From: a virus
Reading direction: 5' to 3' (one strand)
IMG/VR virus record: IMGVR_UViG_3300042402_002641
Span: 1 to 64,000 of that record
Length of the DNA: 64,000 nt
A model generated the notes under the pieces. The model searched no databases. It saw nothing but the letters and a program-made list of their open reading frames with translations, and was not told the origin of the DNA. This document shows, piece by piece, positions 8,778 to 16,039 of the stretch. Numbering within the stretch: the first letter of the stretch is position 1; the number at the start of each line of letters is the position of its first letter. The position numbers and the translations under genes were made by a program.

Positions 8778-9260
8778 TTATCCCCCAAATCCAAACGTAC
8801 CACTTGGCACTGTAATTTCTGTAAACTGCCTAGGATCCAAGACGTTTTCAATTCTAACAACAATGTTAGTTCCTACTACTTTCCACGTGATGTTGTTGCC
8901 TGCAACTTCCATTTGTCCGCAATTTCCTGCACTATTGGCTGAACACACCGGCACTCCGTCGACTCCAAACAGACTATCTGTGATCTGTTTTGCCAACTGT
9001 GAATAGATACGGCTTTCCAAGTTGGCTTGAAACTTGGCCTGTGGAGTGTTTAATGCATCGCTTTCTGCTTTTGCTTTAAGTGCATCGGCGGCGTTTTTGT
9101 TTTTGTCTCTGGCCTGTGTTTCTAGTTGATGTATTGTGAGTACGTGTGAACTGTAGCCAATGCCTGAAAAGGATGGACTATTAAAACTGTGTTGTAATTC
9201 TGCTGCGCCGACCATTGATGATGCAATAATCAACACGGCGGTGGTTGTAGACTTAACCAT
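8778..9260 (-). CDS. csgF: CsgF-like curli assembly protein
   Basis: A 160-residue protein with a signal peptide (to about residue 20). The mature N-terminus reads ELQHSFNSPSFSGIGYSSH, matching the conserved CsgF start that inserts in the CsgG pore (phenylalanines spaced around an N-P-x-F-x-G motif). The middle is helical and the C-terminus beta-rich with a Cys pair. CsgF couples subunit export to nucleation at the cell surface. It ends 3 bases before the csgG-like start. A TAAATA box lies 28 bases upstream (9288-9293, minus). Confidence 0.82.
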   Translation of the reverse strand: MVKSTTTAVLIIASSMVGAAELQHSFNSPSFSGIGYSSHVLTIHQLETQARDKNKNAADALKAKAESDALNTPQAKFQANLESRIYSQLAKQITDSLFGVDGVPVCSANSAGNCGQMEVAGNNITWKVVGTNIVVRIENVLDPRQFTEITVPSGTFGFGG

Positions 9261-9350
9261 CGATTCGCTCCCGGTAGTTACTATTAGTATTTACACGGTG
9301 AGGATGAAGAATTATGTGACGAGTTTAATCTAGATTAAAAAGGTAATTAA

Positions 9351-10445
9351 TTACGGTACCTTAACCTGCATACCATTTTGAGCACCACCATTAAGCCCTA
9401 TTTTTTGTATGATCATCGTTTGTGCGAATTGTTCAGCAGTTTCGATATAGATAGTGGTTCCAGAACCTGTATTTATGAACAGTATGCCCTTGAATTCGTC
9501 ATGTTTTTTGTAGTAATCAAATGCGTATCTTTTTTGTGCGGCAATAAATGAATCGAATAAAACCATACCTTTATTATTAACAGGTGCTACTAACTGTTGA
9601 AGTTCTGCAGGAGTAGCATCAAGATAGATTGAATTAATAATGCCACTTAGAGAAGTTCTAATAAATTTCACTACCCCGGCGGCCGGTGCGCCTGCAGCGA
9701 TTAACGATGGTCCGAAATTGGTCCAAAAATCTGAAGTTTTTCCTACATTTACATTCGATGGTGCATTTATTGCTGTTTTCAATTTAAGTTTCTTAGGAAG
9801 TGCTGCTGCTGAAGTTTTTACCGCGGTTAGAGTAGAGGAACTGTTTCCATATCCTCTCACTCCCTTTATCCTTCCGCCATTGCCCTTCACCTCGATTAAT
9901 TTTCCATTTATTACTAAATCACCTGCATCTTTGCTTAACATAATATTAGGACTACAGATAGCCAAAAACATTTCGCCTGGACCTTTTTGTGTTTTTGTTT
10001 TACCTGTTTTAAATAGTCCTTGAATGGCAATCAGCTCTGGAGCAACTTGTTTATACACATTAGGAAATTGTGTTTGAATTATAGATTCGAGATTTAGTGA
10101 AACACCCGGGGATAACAATTTTTTAATATTGATAATTCCTTTTGTTGCCAGTTCCATAGCAAACCCTTCTTTTTCTTCGTAGGGTGCTTTGGCATCAATT
10201 ATTGCTCTGGATACAACCGTATGAACTTGTCGCAGATCTTCATCTTTTTGTAGAATGGTGTCTACACCACCACCAATATCAATTTTACGGACATAAGAAT
10301 AAATCTGATGTAGTTCGTCTATATCAGTTACTACATCAATTTTATTAATGATTGCTTGTTTAACATTTGTTAATGCACTAGAATCTCCAGCATTACTCGC
10401 CGATTTCGCACTAATTTTTTCTGCTATAAATTCATATTTTCTCAT
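9351..10445 (-). CDS. Phage protein with PD-(D/E)XK nuclease-like motif
   Basis: A 364-residue protein (start MRKYEFIAEK; the frame extends further upstream but would overlap the bilin reductase). Near the middle it reads KGPGEMFLAICS, then GDLVINGKLIEVKGNGGRIK, the E, D-x(n)-E-x-K arrangement of PD-(D/E)XK nucleases (E of GEMF, D of GDLV, E and K of IEVK). It has no signal peptide. It follows the bilin reductase by 8 bases with a TAAATA box at the junction. The nuclease call is motif-based; it could instead be a structural protein that kept the fold. Confidence 0.6.
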   Translation of the reverse strand: MRKYEFIAEKISAKSASNAGDSSALTNVKQAIINKIDVVTDIDELHQIYSYVRKIDIGGGVDTILQKDEDLRQVHTVVSRAIIDAKAPYEEKEGFAMELATKGIINIKKLLSPGVSLNLESIIQTQFPNVYKQVAPELIAIQGLFKTGKTKTQKGPGEMFLAICSPNIMLSKDAGDLVINGKLIEVKGNGGRIKGVRGYGNSSSTLTAVKTSAAALPKKLKLKTAINAPSNVNVGKTSDFWTNFGPSLIAAGAPAAGVVKFIRTSLSGIINSIYLDATPAELQQLVAPVNNKGMVLFDSFIAAQKRYAFDYYKKHDEFKGILFINTGSGTTIYIETAEQFAQTMIIQKIGLNGGAQNGMQVKVP

Positions 10446-10453
10446 ACAATTAT

Positions 10454-11137
10454 TTAGCGGATTTCTGGAAACAGGCATTCCTGGATAAAATGCTGAACAT
10501 CATCCTCACTTAACCCTAAACTTACCATCACCCGTGGTGTATGCGGGTTACATTTTTGATTTTGTGCGTAGTAGTTCTGTGCTTCTGTGGTATTTTCAGC
10601 GGTATTATTAGTTTCCGCTACTGTGCTTAGATAGTGTTCTATGGTAGTTCGAGCTAGATCTGTGATCTGTTCTAATTCTTCTTCATCACTGACATTGCCC
10701 GCAGCTACCATGCTGCCACTGAATATATTAGTAGCCCATTCAGGTAATGCACGTTGTTTGCGCCATTCCAGTTTGGCCACTTCATCTGCAAACCATTGCA
10801 TCATAGGATGGTCAGCATCGCCTGCTTTTGAGTAATCGTGGAAACAGCCTGTGATCTTATTCTTGCCGGCAATAACATCAAAGCCGTAAATTGGAGCAGG
10901 ATTGTGCGTATGCGGGAAGATACAACAGTGCATCATCCACAAGCCTTTAGTTTCTCTAGCGTCTACTACATCAACGTGAGCACGACGATACCGATCACTA
11001 GTCCACACACGATTAACCCAGCCAGGCTGATTAAATCTTTCCATTCCAGGCTCATCAATCTCTTGACCCGTACGGCTGAAGTTATCTTCCAGTAGATGTT
11101 GGATCTCAATTAGTGTGTCCCAAACCTTACTCTCCAC
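10454..11137 (-). CDS. Ferredoxin-dependent bilin reductase (PcyA/PcyX/PebS family)
   Basis: A 227-residue protein with the family core: RVWTSDRYRRAHVDVV, MHCCIFPHTHNPAPIYGFD and VIAGKNKITGCFHDYS. The Asp in YGFDVIAG is the position of the catalytic proton donor of PcyA. These enzymes reduce biliverdin IXa with electrons from ferredoxin to phycocyanobilin or phycoerythrobilin. It overlaps the heme oxygenase gene by 11 bases, so substrate and product enzymes are coupled. Paired phage heme oxygenase/PcyX genes are known from uncultured marine phages of non-cyanobacterial hosts. Which bilin is made cannot be read from sequence alone. Confidence 0.87.
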   Translation of the reverse strand: MESKVWDTLIEIQHLLEDNFSRTGQEIDEPGMERFNQPGWVNRVWTSDRYRRAHVDVVDARETKGLWMMHCCIFPHTHNPAPIYGFDVIAGKNKITGCFHDYSKAGDADHPMMQWFADEVAKLEWRKQRALPEWATNIFSGSMVAAGNVSDEEELEQITDLARTTIEHYLSTVAETNNTAENTTEAQNYYAQNQKCNPHTPRVMVSLGLSEDDVQHFIQECLFPEIR

Positions 11138-11672
11138 GATATAGGTCCCGCATCATCTTAATAGCATATTCAAATGCTAAACGAGCTTCGTCTCCTAAAT
11201 CGTCAGTGAGCAATTCTCTGATAGCCATCTTCATAGAATCTGCGTTTTCGAACTCGTAGAACTTGCCGCTTGAAATATGTGCTACCTGTTTCTTAATGAT
11301 TTGACCACCGAACAAGTCGCCCATATGACGGCAGTATAAATGCGCCTTAATAAGATGTTTGCGTTCTTGATCATTGCCTAACCTGTGTAAGTATGCTTGG
11401 TATTCTAGTGTAGCAGGAGTTAGATAGTAGTATTCACATTCATCTAATTCTGTGAAGTCTGCATAGATGGCCTTAAGTCTTGGTAGATCATGCATGTTAG
11501 CAAAAAATCCTTGACGCTTGCTATACCATTCAATTGGATCATATATGGCCAAAAGATTATAGAGATAGTTTCTGTAGTCTTGTTTTTCAATCTTGCCGCT
11601 GAGTAATATCTTGGCAAACTTTGTTGTTTCTGCTTCGTGATGCAGATCTTTGGTAATTTCTCTCAGGCTCAT
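11127..11672 (-). CDS. Heme oxygenase
   Basis: A 181-residue soluble protein. The proximal heme ligand is the His in KDLHHEAET (residues 10-13 region), and the distal helix with the flexible glycines is CRHMGDLFGGQ. It opens heme to biliverdin, CO and Fe2+. Its length is somewhat shorter than cyanobacterial HO1 (about 240), as in phage forms. It overlaps clpS (ATGA) upstream and the bilin reductase downstream, so the three are likely co-translated. The released iron could also feed the phage Fe-S and ribonucleotide reductase enzymes; that is inference. Confidence 0.92.
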   Translation of the reverse strand: MSLREITKDLHHEAETTKFAKILLSGKIEKQDYRNYLYNLLAIYDPIEWYSKRQGFFANMHDLPRLKAIYADFTELDECEYYYLTPATLEYQAYLHRLGNDQERKHLIKAHLYCRHMGDLFGGQIIKKQVAHISSGKFYEFENADSMKMAIRELLTDDLGDEARLAFEYAIKMMRDLYRGE

Positions 11673-11968
11673 TCCTGCTCCACTGAGATTCGCAATGGCG
11701 AACCATTCTGTCTTGCTATTGTTGTGGCTTCGATGCCTTTTTGCTCTGCTATCTCAAAAGGATATATGCCTACTATAGAACTACCGGTTTCGTGTATCTC
11801 TAGAGTGATTTCTTTGGCTTTGGATTCTGTGTGTTTAAAAATACCTGTGAGTAGTTCTATGACTAGTTCCATAGGAGTTTTATCGTCATTGAGAAATATC
11901 ACCTTCCACAACCTCGGGGGAGCTAACTGAACTGTGGTTTTTTCTTTGACTTCAATTTCTGTAGACAT
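11669..11968 (-). CDS. clpS: ClpS adaptor protein for ClpAP
   Basis: A 99-residue protein close to the usual ClpS length. The core reads WKVIFLNDDKTPMELVIELL, where LNDD replaces the usual LNDDYTP pocket segment, then the helix and the final strand LRISVEQ. ClpS delivers N-degron substrates to ClpA and blocks SsrA-tag degradation. It begins a cluster with heme oxygenase (ATGA overlap). A TAAATA box lies 24 bases upstream (11992-11997, minus). Confidence 0.9.
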   Translation of the reverse strand: MSTEIEVKEKTTVQLAPPRLWKVIFLNDDKTPMELVIELLTGIFKHTESKAKEITLEIHETGSSIVGIYPFEIAEQKGIEATTIARQNGSPLRISVEQE

Positions 11969-11998
11969 TTACGATCCTGGGTTTATTGATGTATTTAA

Positions 11999-12020
11999 CA
12001 AGAGAGGTTTCCCTCTCTTG
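11999..12020 (-). terminator. Hairpin after hsp20
   Basis: A perfect 9-bp stem (CAAGAGAGG/CCTCTCTTG) with a GAAA tetraloop on the minus strand lies 8 bases past the hsp20 stop. No long U-tract follows; a TAAATA box comes directly after. It may be a terminator or an mRNA 3'-end stabiliser separating hsp20 from clpS. Confidence 0.6.
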
Positions 12021-12027
12021 TAGTATA

Positions 12028-12462
12028 CTACTTTACATCAACAATGTCAATGACCTTAGGCTTGGCTGATTCTGGAATGTTACGAATCAACTTCACGGTT
12101 AGCATGCCATTCTTGGTTTCCGCACCTACCACCTCGATGTGTTCTGCCAGAGGAAATTCTTTGACAAAATCACGAGTTGCGAGACCGCGATGCATGTACT
12201 GATCTGCTGCATAGTCTGTTGTTTGGCTTTCCCCTTTAACAACAAGAACGTTGCTTTCAACTGTTACTGAAATCTCGGTCTTATCAAAACCAGTCACAGC
12301 TAGTTGAATCGCATATTCGTTTTCGTCTAATTTTATTATATTATGTGGAGGATAGTTATTTGATACACTGTTGGCAAATCTGCGTTCCATTTGATCAAAC
12401 ATCGTGTCAAATCCCACAAGTGCTCTGTTTAGAGCATCTATTCTAGCTAATTGATTGTTCAT
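12028..12462 (-). CDS. Small heat-shock protein (Hsp20/alpha-crystallin)
   Basis: A 144-residue chaperone of the IbpA type: N-terminal aromatic segment (FDTMFDQMERRF), alpha-crystallin domain (about 35-125) with YAIQLAVTGFDKTEI and the loop GLATRDFVKEFPL, and the C-terminal I-x-x-x motif region (RNIPESAKPKVIDI). It binds unfolding proteins for hand-over to DnaK, which is encoded directly upstream. The leader matches the dnaK leader. Confidence 0.94.
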   Translation of the reverse strand: MNNQLARIDALNRALVGFDTMFDQMERRFANSVSNNYPPHNIIKLDENEYAIQLAVTGFDKTEISVTVESNVLVVKGESQTTDYAADQYMHRGLATRDFVKEFPLAEHIEVVGAETKNGMLTVKLIRNIPESAKPKVIDIVDVK

Positions 12463-12467
12463 AGTAG

Positions 12468-12486
12468 TCTCCTTTTAAAGTAAGAA
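12468..12486 (-). promoter_or_regulatory. hsp20 leader, possible SD-sequestering hairpin
   Basis: The minus-strand leader reads TTCTTACTTTAAAAGGAGA. The UCUU can pair with AGGA of the Shine-Dalgarno, closing a short loop. The same sequence precedes dnaK. This resembles a fourU-type thermometer in logic only; the stem is short and unproven. Confidence 0.4.
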
Positions 12487-12519
12487 CAATAAGGGCCTCG
12501 AAAGTACCCTTGTTTATGA

Positions 12520-14424
12520 TTAGTCTGCTTTCTTCTCTGTGAAGGTAGCATCAACTACATCATCTTGGTCGGGCATAGGTCCTGCTTCAGCTTGTGCTGT
12601 TGCCTGATCTTTAGCCTGCTTTTTTTCCAGCAATGTTTTCATTGCCGGGAAAACTTTATTAAGCTCTTCGGTGATCTTTTCAGTGTCATCGCCTTTGGCT
12701 GCTGTTTCAACTGCAGTGATCACTGTTTCAATTTCTGTGATTTCTGCTTCTGTGAGCTCTGCACGGAATTCTTCAAGATCTTTTTTAACTTCATGTACCT
12801 GCGCCTCTGCTGAATTTCTTGCATCAATCAATTCACGTGCTTTTTTATCTGCTTCTGCATTTAATTCGGCATCTTTGATCATGTCTTGAATTTCAGCTTC
12901 TGTTAGTCCGCTGTTAGATTTAATAGTGATCTTGTTTTCTTTGCCTGTGGCTTTGTCTTTGGCAGAGATATGCATGATACCGTTGGCATCAATGTCAAAG
13001 GTAACTTCAACCTGTGGCTGTCCTCTACGTGCAGGTGCAATGCCGTCAAGTTTGAATTCGCCCAATAGCTTGTTATATTGCACAAGCTCACGTTCCCCTT
13101 GGAATACTTTGATATCTACTGCGGGTTGATTGTCTTCTGCTGTGGAGAATGTCTGCTGTCCCTTGGTTGGGATAGTTGTATTCTTTTGAATGATCTTTGA
13201 CATCACGCCACCCATGGTTTCAATGCCCAAGGAGAGTGGAGTGACGTCTAACAACAGCACGTCATTACGATCGCCACCTAGCACAGCACCTTGAATAGCA
13301 GCACCAACTGCAACGGCTTCGTCTGGGTTGACATCTTTACGTGGTGCTTTACCAAACAGTTTTTCAACTTCTTCTTGCACCTTAGGCATGCGTGTTTGAC
13401 CACCAACAAGGATAACCTCGTCGATATCTGAGGCACTTACGCCTGCATCTTTGAGAGCAATACGGCATGGCTCTAATGAGCGTGTAATCAGTTCGGCAAC
13501 TAGTTGTTCTAGTTTGCTACGACTTAATTTTATCGCCAGATGTTTTGGACCGCTGGCATCTGCTGTGACATACGGAAGATTGACGTCTGTCTGAGCTGAG
13601 CTTGATAATTCAATCTTGGCTTTTTCAGCAGCATCTTTCAAACGTTGCAGAGCCAACATGTCTTTGCTGAGATCCACTCCTTGATCTTTCTTGAACTCAT
13701 CTACCAAGAAATCCATGATGCGTTGGTCAAAGTCTTCACCACCCAAGAATGTGTCACCGTTGGTGCTTAGTACTTCGATCTGCTTGTCGCCGTCAACGTT
13801 GGCTATCTCGATGATCGAAACATCGAATGTACCGCCACCAAGGTCGTAAACAGCAATTTTCCTATCTTTCTTATCAGCTTTATCAACACCATAAGCAAGA
13901 GCTGCCGCAGTAGGCTCGTTAATAATACGGAGTACCTCCAAGCCTGCGATCTGTCCAGCATCCTTAGTAGCTTGTCTTTGGCTGTCGTTAAAGTACGCAG
14001 GCACTGTAATAACTGCTTGTGTAACTGTTGTACCAAGATAATCCTCCGCGGTCTGTTTCATTTTGCGCAGAACTTCTGCTGAAATCTGCGGTGGTGCTAA
14101 TTCTTTACCCTGTGCTCTAACCCACGCATCACCATTAGAATTTTCATAGATCTCGTAGGGCATTAGATCGAGATCTTTTTGCACTGCCTGTTCTTTGAAC
14201 TTGCGACCAATCAATCGCTTGCTGGCATAGATTGTGTTTTTGGGATTTGTTACTGCCTGACGCTTGGCTGAAGCGCCAACGATGATTTCATCTTGTGTGT
14301 AGGCCACGATTGAGGGTGTAGTTCTTGCACCTTCTGAATTTTCAATAACTTTGGATTTTCCATTCTCGATAACAGCCACGCATGAGTTGGTGGTGCCGAG
14401 GTCAATACCGATGATCTTAGACAT
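12520..14424 (-). CDS. dnaK: Hsp70 chaperone DnaK
   Basis: A full-length 634-residue DnaK. The ATPase domain starts [17 protein letters not shown] and contains the phosphate loop [15 protein letters not shown]. The linker [20 protein letters not shown] leads to the substrate domain (about 390-505), the helical lid and the usual acidic tail with DDVVDATF near the end. It assists folding and, with Hsp20, disaggregation. No DnaJ or GrpE is in the window, so it probably uses host co-chaperones. It appears intact. Full-length DnaK is unusual cargo for a phage, although large phages often need host DnaK. Confidence 0.97.
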   Translation of the reverse strand: MSKIIGIDLGTTNSCVAVIENGKSKVIENSEGARTTPSIVAYTQDEIIVGASAKRQAVTNPKNTIYASKRLIGRKFKEQAVQKDLDLMPYEIYENSNGDAWVRAQGKELAPPQISAEVLRKMKQTAEDYLGTTVTQAVITVPAYFNDSQRQATKDAGQIAGLEVLRIINEPTAAALAYGVDKADKKDRKIAVYDLGGGTFDVSIIEIANVDGDKQIEVLSTNGDTFLGGEDFDQRIMDFLVDEFKKDQGVDLSKDMLALQRLKDAAEKAKIELSSSAQTDVNLPYVTADASGPKHLAIKLSRSKLEQLVAELITRSLEPCRIALKDAGVSASDIDEVILVGGQTRMPKVQEEVEKLFGKAPRKDVNPDEAVAVGAAIQGAVLGGDRNDVLLLDVTPLSLGIETMGGVMSKIIQKNTTIPTKGQQTFSTAEDNQPAVDIKVFQGERELVQYNKLLGEFKLDGIAPARRGQPQVEVTFDIDANGIMHISAKDKATGKENKITIKSNSGLTEAEIQDMIKDAELNAEADKKARELIDARNSAEAQVHEVKKDLEEFRAELTEAEITEIETVITAVETAAKGDDTEKITEELNKVFPAMKTLLEKKQAKDQATAQAEAGPMPDQDDVVDATFTEKKAD

Positions 14425-14431
14425 GTTCTAT

Positions 14432-14447
14432 CTCCTTTAAAGTAAGA
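14432..14447 (-). promoter_or_regulatory. dnaK leader, possible SD-sequestering hairpin
   Basis: The minus strand reads TCTTACTTTAAAGGAG, almost identical to the hsp20 leader; UCUU can pair with AGGA of the Shine-Dalgarno. A second small hairpin (GAGCA-TAG-TGCTC) lies 5' of it at about 14455-14467. Confidence 0.4.
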
Positions 14448-14509
14448 TCTATTTGAGCACTATGCTCTACAAATCGCCCTTGACGGTGCAGTTTGCAATT
14501 TTATTTATA

Positions 14510-14794
14510 TCAGATATTCTCTAGATTCTGAATATTTGACCATTTTTTCAATTTTTCAATTTTTGCTGCCTGTGCTTGCTCTATGTTAGTGTAACTAACA
14601 ATATCCATGCTCTGCAAGATATCAATCATAGCTAGCATATCGCCCAGCTCTTCTTCCAAGTGTTGCCTGTTAGTTTTAGGTTTACCTGGCTTGAAATTAT
14701 CCAAACCGAAGCGGCTGATTTTGCTTACTGCTTGAATTACTTCTGCACATTCTTCTTGTAGAATGTCCATTACTTCTTTTGTCTGACTGTCCAT
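14510..14794 (-). CDS. MazG-like NTP pyrophosphohydrolase
   Basis: A 94-residue all-helical protein with the MazG/dUTPase-2 metal signature: ILQEECAEVIQAVSK (E-E-x-x-E) and HLEEELGDMLAMIDIL (E-x-x-D). Such enzymes cleave NTPs to NMP and PPi, and phage members may clear non-canonical nucleotides or alter ppGpp levels. It lies 3 bases downstream of the exonuclease gene and upstream of dnaK. Confidence 0.8.
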   Translation of the reverse strand: MDSQTKEVMDILQEECAEVIQAVSKISRFGLDNFKPGKPKTNRQHLEEELGDMLAMIDILQSMDIVSYTNIEQAQAAKIEKLKKWSNIQNLENI

Positions 14795-14797
14795 ATA

Positions 14798-15379
14798 TTA
14801 CCTTTGATTTGCAAATGGTGCAATATAATTACCGTTGCTCATTGTACTGGTACGCAGAGCTTTATAGACATTTTGTACACCCACTGCCTGATTCCATGCA
14901 TCTTCCAGTGCATGATGTTTTAGCACAGGAGGACGATTGGGATTGATACCTACATCAAAGATTGTGCGAGTATCTCGAACTTCCCAGAACTGCCAAGGAA
15001 TAGCTTTACCAATTTTACGGAAATACCATTCTAGAATAGTAACGTCAAAGCCAGCACCGTGACTCCATACACGCTTGGCTCCCCAACAGAATTTATATAG
15101 TTGGTCAAGAGCAATATGTACGTTAATCCTATCATCAGGATTAAACGCTTCTTCTTGTGCTTCTTTGCTTTGATTGGCCCACCAATCCAGTGTGCTTTGA
15201 CTAACTGTTGCTCCTATACTATCGCAACTGTCAATGTCTACACGGGTGTAGAATTTAATAGCAGAAGATTCATTAATTTCATCACCAAAGGGATCAAATT
15301 TAACTGCTCCGATTGATAAAATAGTTGCTGAGGGGAGTACGTCAAGCGTCTCTAAATCGATCATAATATCTGTGTTCAT
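14798..15379 (-). CDS. DEDD-family 3'-5' exonuclease
   Basis: A 193-residue nuclease with all three exonuclease motifs: IDLETLDV (Exo I), HGAGFDVTIL (Exo II) and KHHALEDAWNQA (Exo III, DEDDh). It resembles the phage DexA and Rv2179c-like exoribonucleases. A sigma70 promoter places the predicted transcription start at or next to the ATG, so the mRNA may be leaderless. Substrate (DNA or RNA) cannot be told. Confidence 0.87.
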   Translation of the reverse strand: MNTDIMIDLETLDVLPSATILSIGAVKFDPFGDEINESSAIKFYTRVDIDSCDSIGATVSQSTLDWWANQSKEAQEEAFNPDDRINVHIALDQLYKFCWGAKRVWSHGAGFDVTILEWYFRKIGKAIPWQFWEVRDTRTIFDVGINPNRPPVLKHHALEDAWNQAVGVQNVYKALRTSTMSNGNYIAPFANQR

Positions 15380-15385
15380 ACAGTT

Positions 15386-15414
15386 ATTATACTACCTTTC
15401 TGACTCTAGGTCAA
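15386..15414 (-). promoter_or_regulatory. Sigma70 promoter for the exonuclease gene
   Basis: The minus strand carries TTGACC, a 17-nt spacer and TATAAT. The -10 box ends 6 bases before the ATG at 15379, which predicts a leaderless transcript. Confidence 0.8.
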
Positions 15415-15417
15415 TGA

Positions 15418-15657
15418 TTAATAAAGTTTTGGTGGTAATTGTTGATCGCGGAGTTTTTTACGCCAACGTGCTTTGGCAGCACCTTTTTTGCGTTTGCGTT
15501 CAGTGGTTGGTTTTTCGTAAAATTCTTTCGTGCGTAGTGTATCCAGCATGCCAGATTCATCTACTTTCTTTTTGAATCTACGCAGAGCTTGATTTATGTT
15601 CTCATTTTCTTTGACAGTAACACTGTTGCCTTTGAGTGTATTGTAGATTTTAGCCAT
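15418..15657 (-). CDS. rpsU: Ribosomal protein bS21 homologue
   Basis: A 79-residue basic protein starting MAKIYNTLKGNSVTVKENEN. The bS21 core INQALRRFKKKVDESGMLDTL is followed by a Lys/Arg-rich tail (ERKRKKGAAKARWRKK). bS21 sits at the mRNA exit side of the 30S subunit, near the anti-Shine-Dalgarno. Phage copies are known in aquatic phages and are thought to enter host ribosomes and bias initiation. I start at the internal ATG because upstream codons do not match S21. The start overlaps the upstream gene's stop. Confidence 0.9.
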   Translation of the reverse strand: MAKIYNTLKGNSVTVKENENINQALRRFKKKVDESGMLDTLRTKEFYEKPTTERKRKKGAAKARWRKKLRDQQLPPKLY

Positions 15658-16039
15658 GTGGTTTCGAAGTCTTCTCCAGTAGTTTTGAAATGTCATCACT
15701 ATTATATAGCACACGATCATTAACGATGTTTAAATCACGAAGATCGCCAAAATAATACGATCTCGGATCAGCACTTAGCCAACCAATTAACATTGAGGAT
15801 TCTATATCACACTCAGCATTAAACAGTATTAAATCTGTCTTTGTAATCTTATCAAACAACCACAGTTTAGAATCTCCCTGATTCCACACGTAGTTGATTA
15901 TGATATGTGGCAGTGTGCTCTGCATTAATGCCTGTGAAATTATCTGAGATTGTGGCTGAGAGAGATTAATGTGTGCAATTCTGATACCACTCTGCAGTAT
16001 GTCATCTGGAGCAGTTACTACCAGTATCTTATCTGTCAT
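15650..16039 (-). CDS. Unknown phage protein
   Basis: A 129-residue soluble protein with alternating hydrophobic strands (ILVVTAPD, PHIIINYVW, TDLILFNAE), suggesting a small Rossmann-like or flavodoxin-like alpha/beta fold. It overlaps the stop of the large membrane gene upstream (ATGA) and the S21 start downstream. No family recognised. Confidence 0.6.
   Translation of the reverse strand: MTDKILVVTAPDDILQSGIRIAHINLSQPQSQIISQALMQSTLPHIIINYVWNQGDSKLWLFDKITKTDLILFNAECDIESSMLIGWLSADPRSYYFGDLRDLNIVNDRVLYNSDDISKLLEKTSKPHG

Noticed and set aside
12000-12020. Inverted repeat as an attachment site
   Set aside because: It is a simple hairpin directly after hsp20; no integrase or tRNA fragment is nearby.
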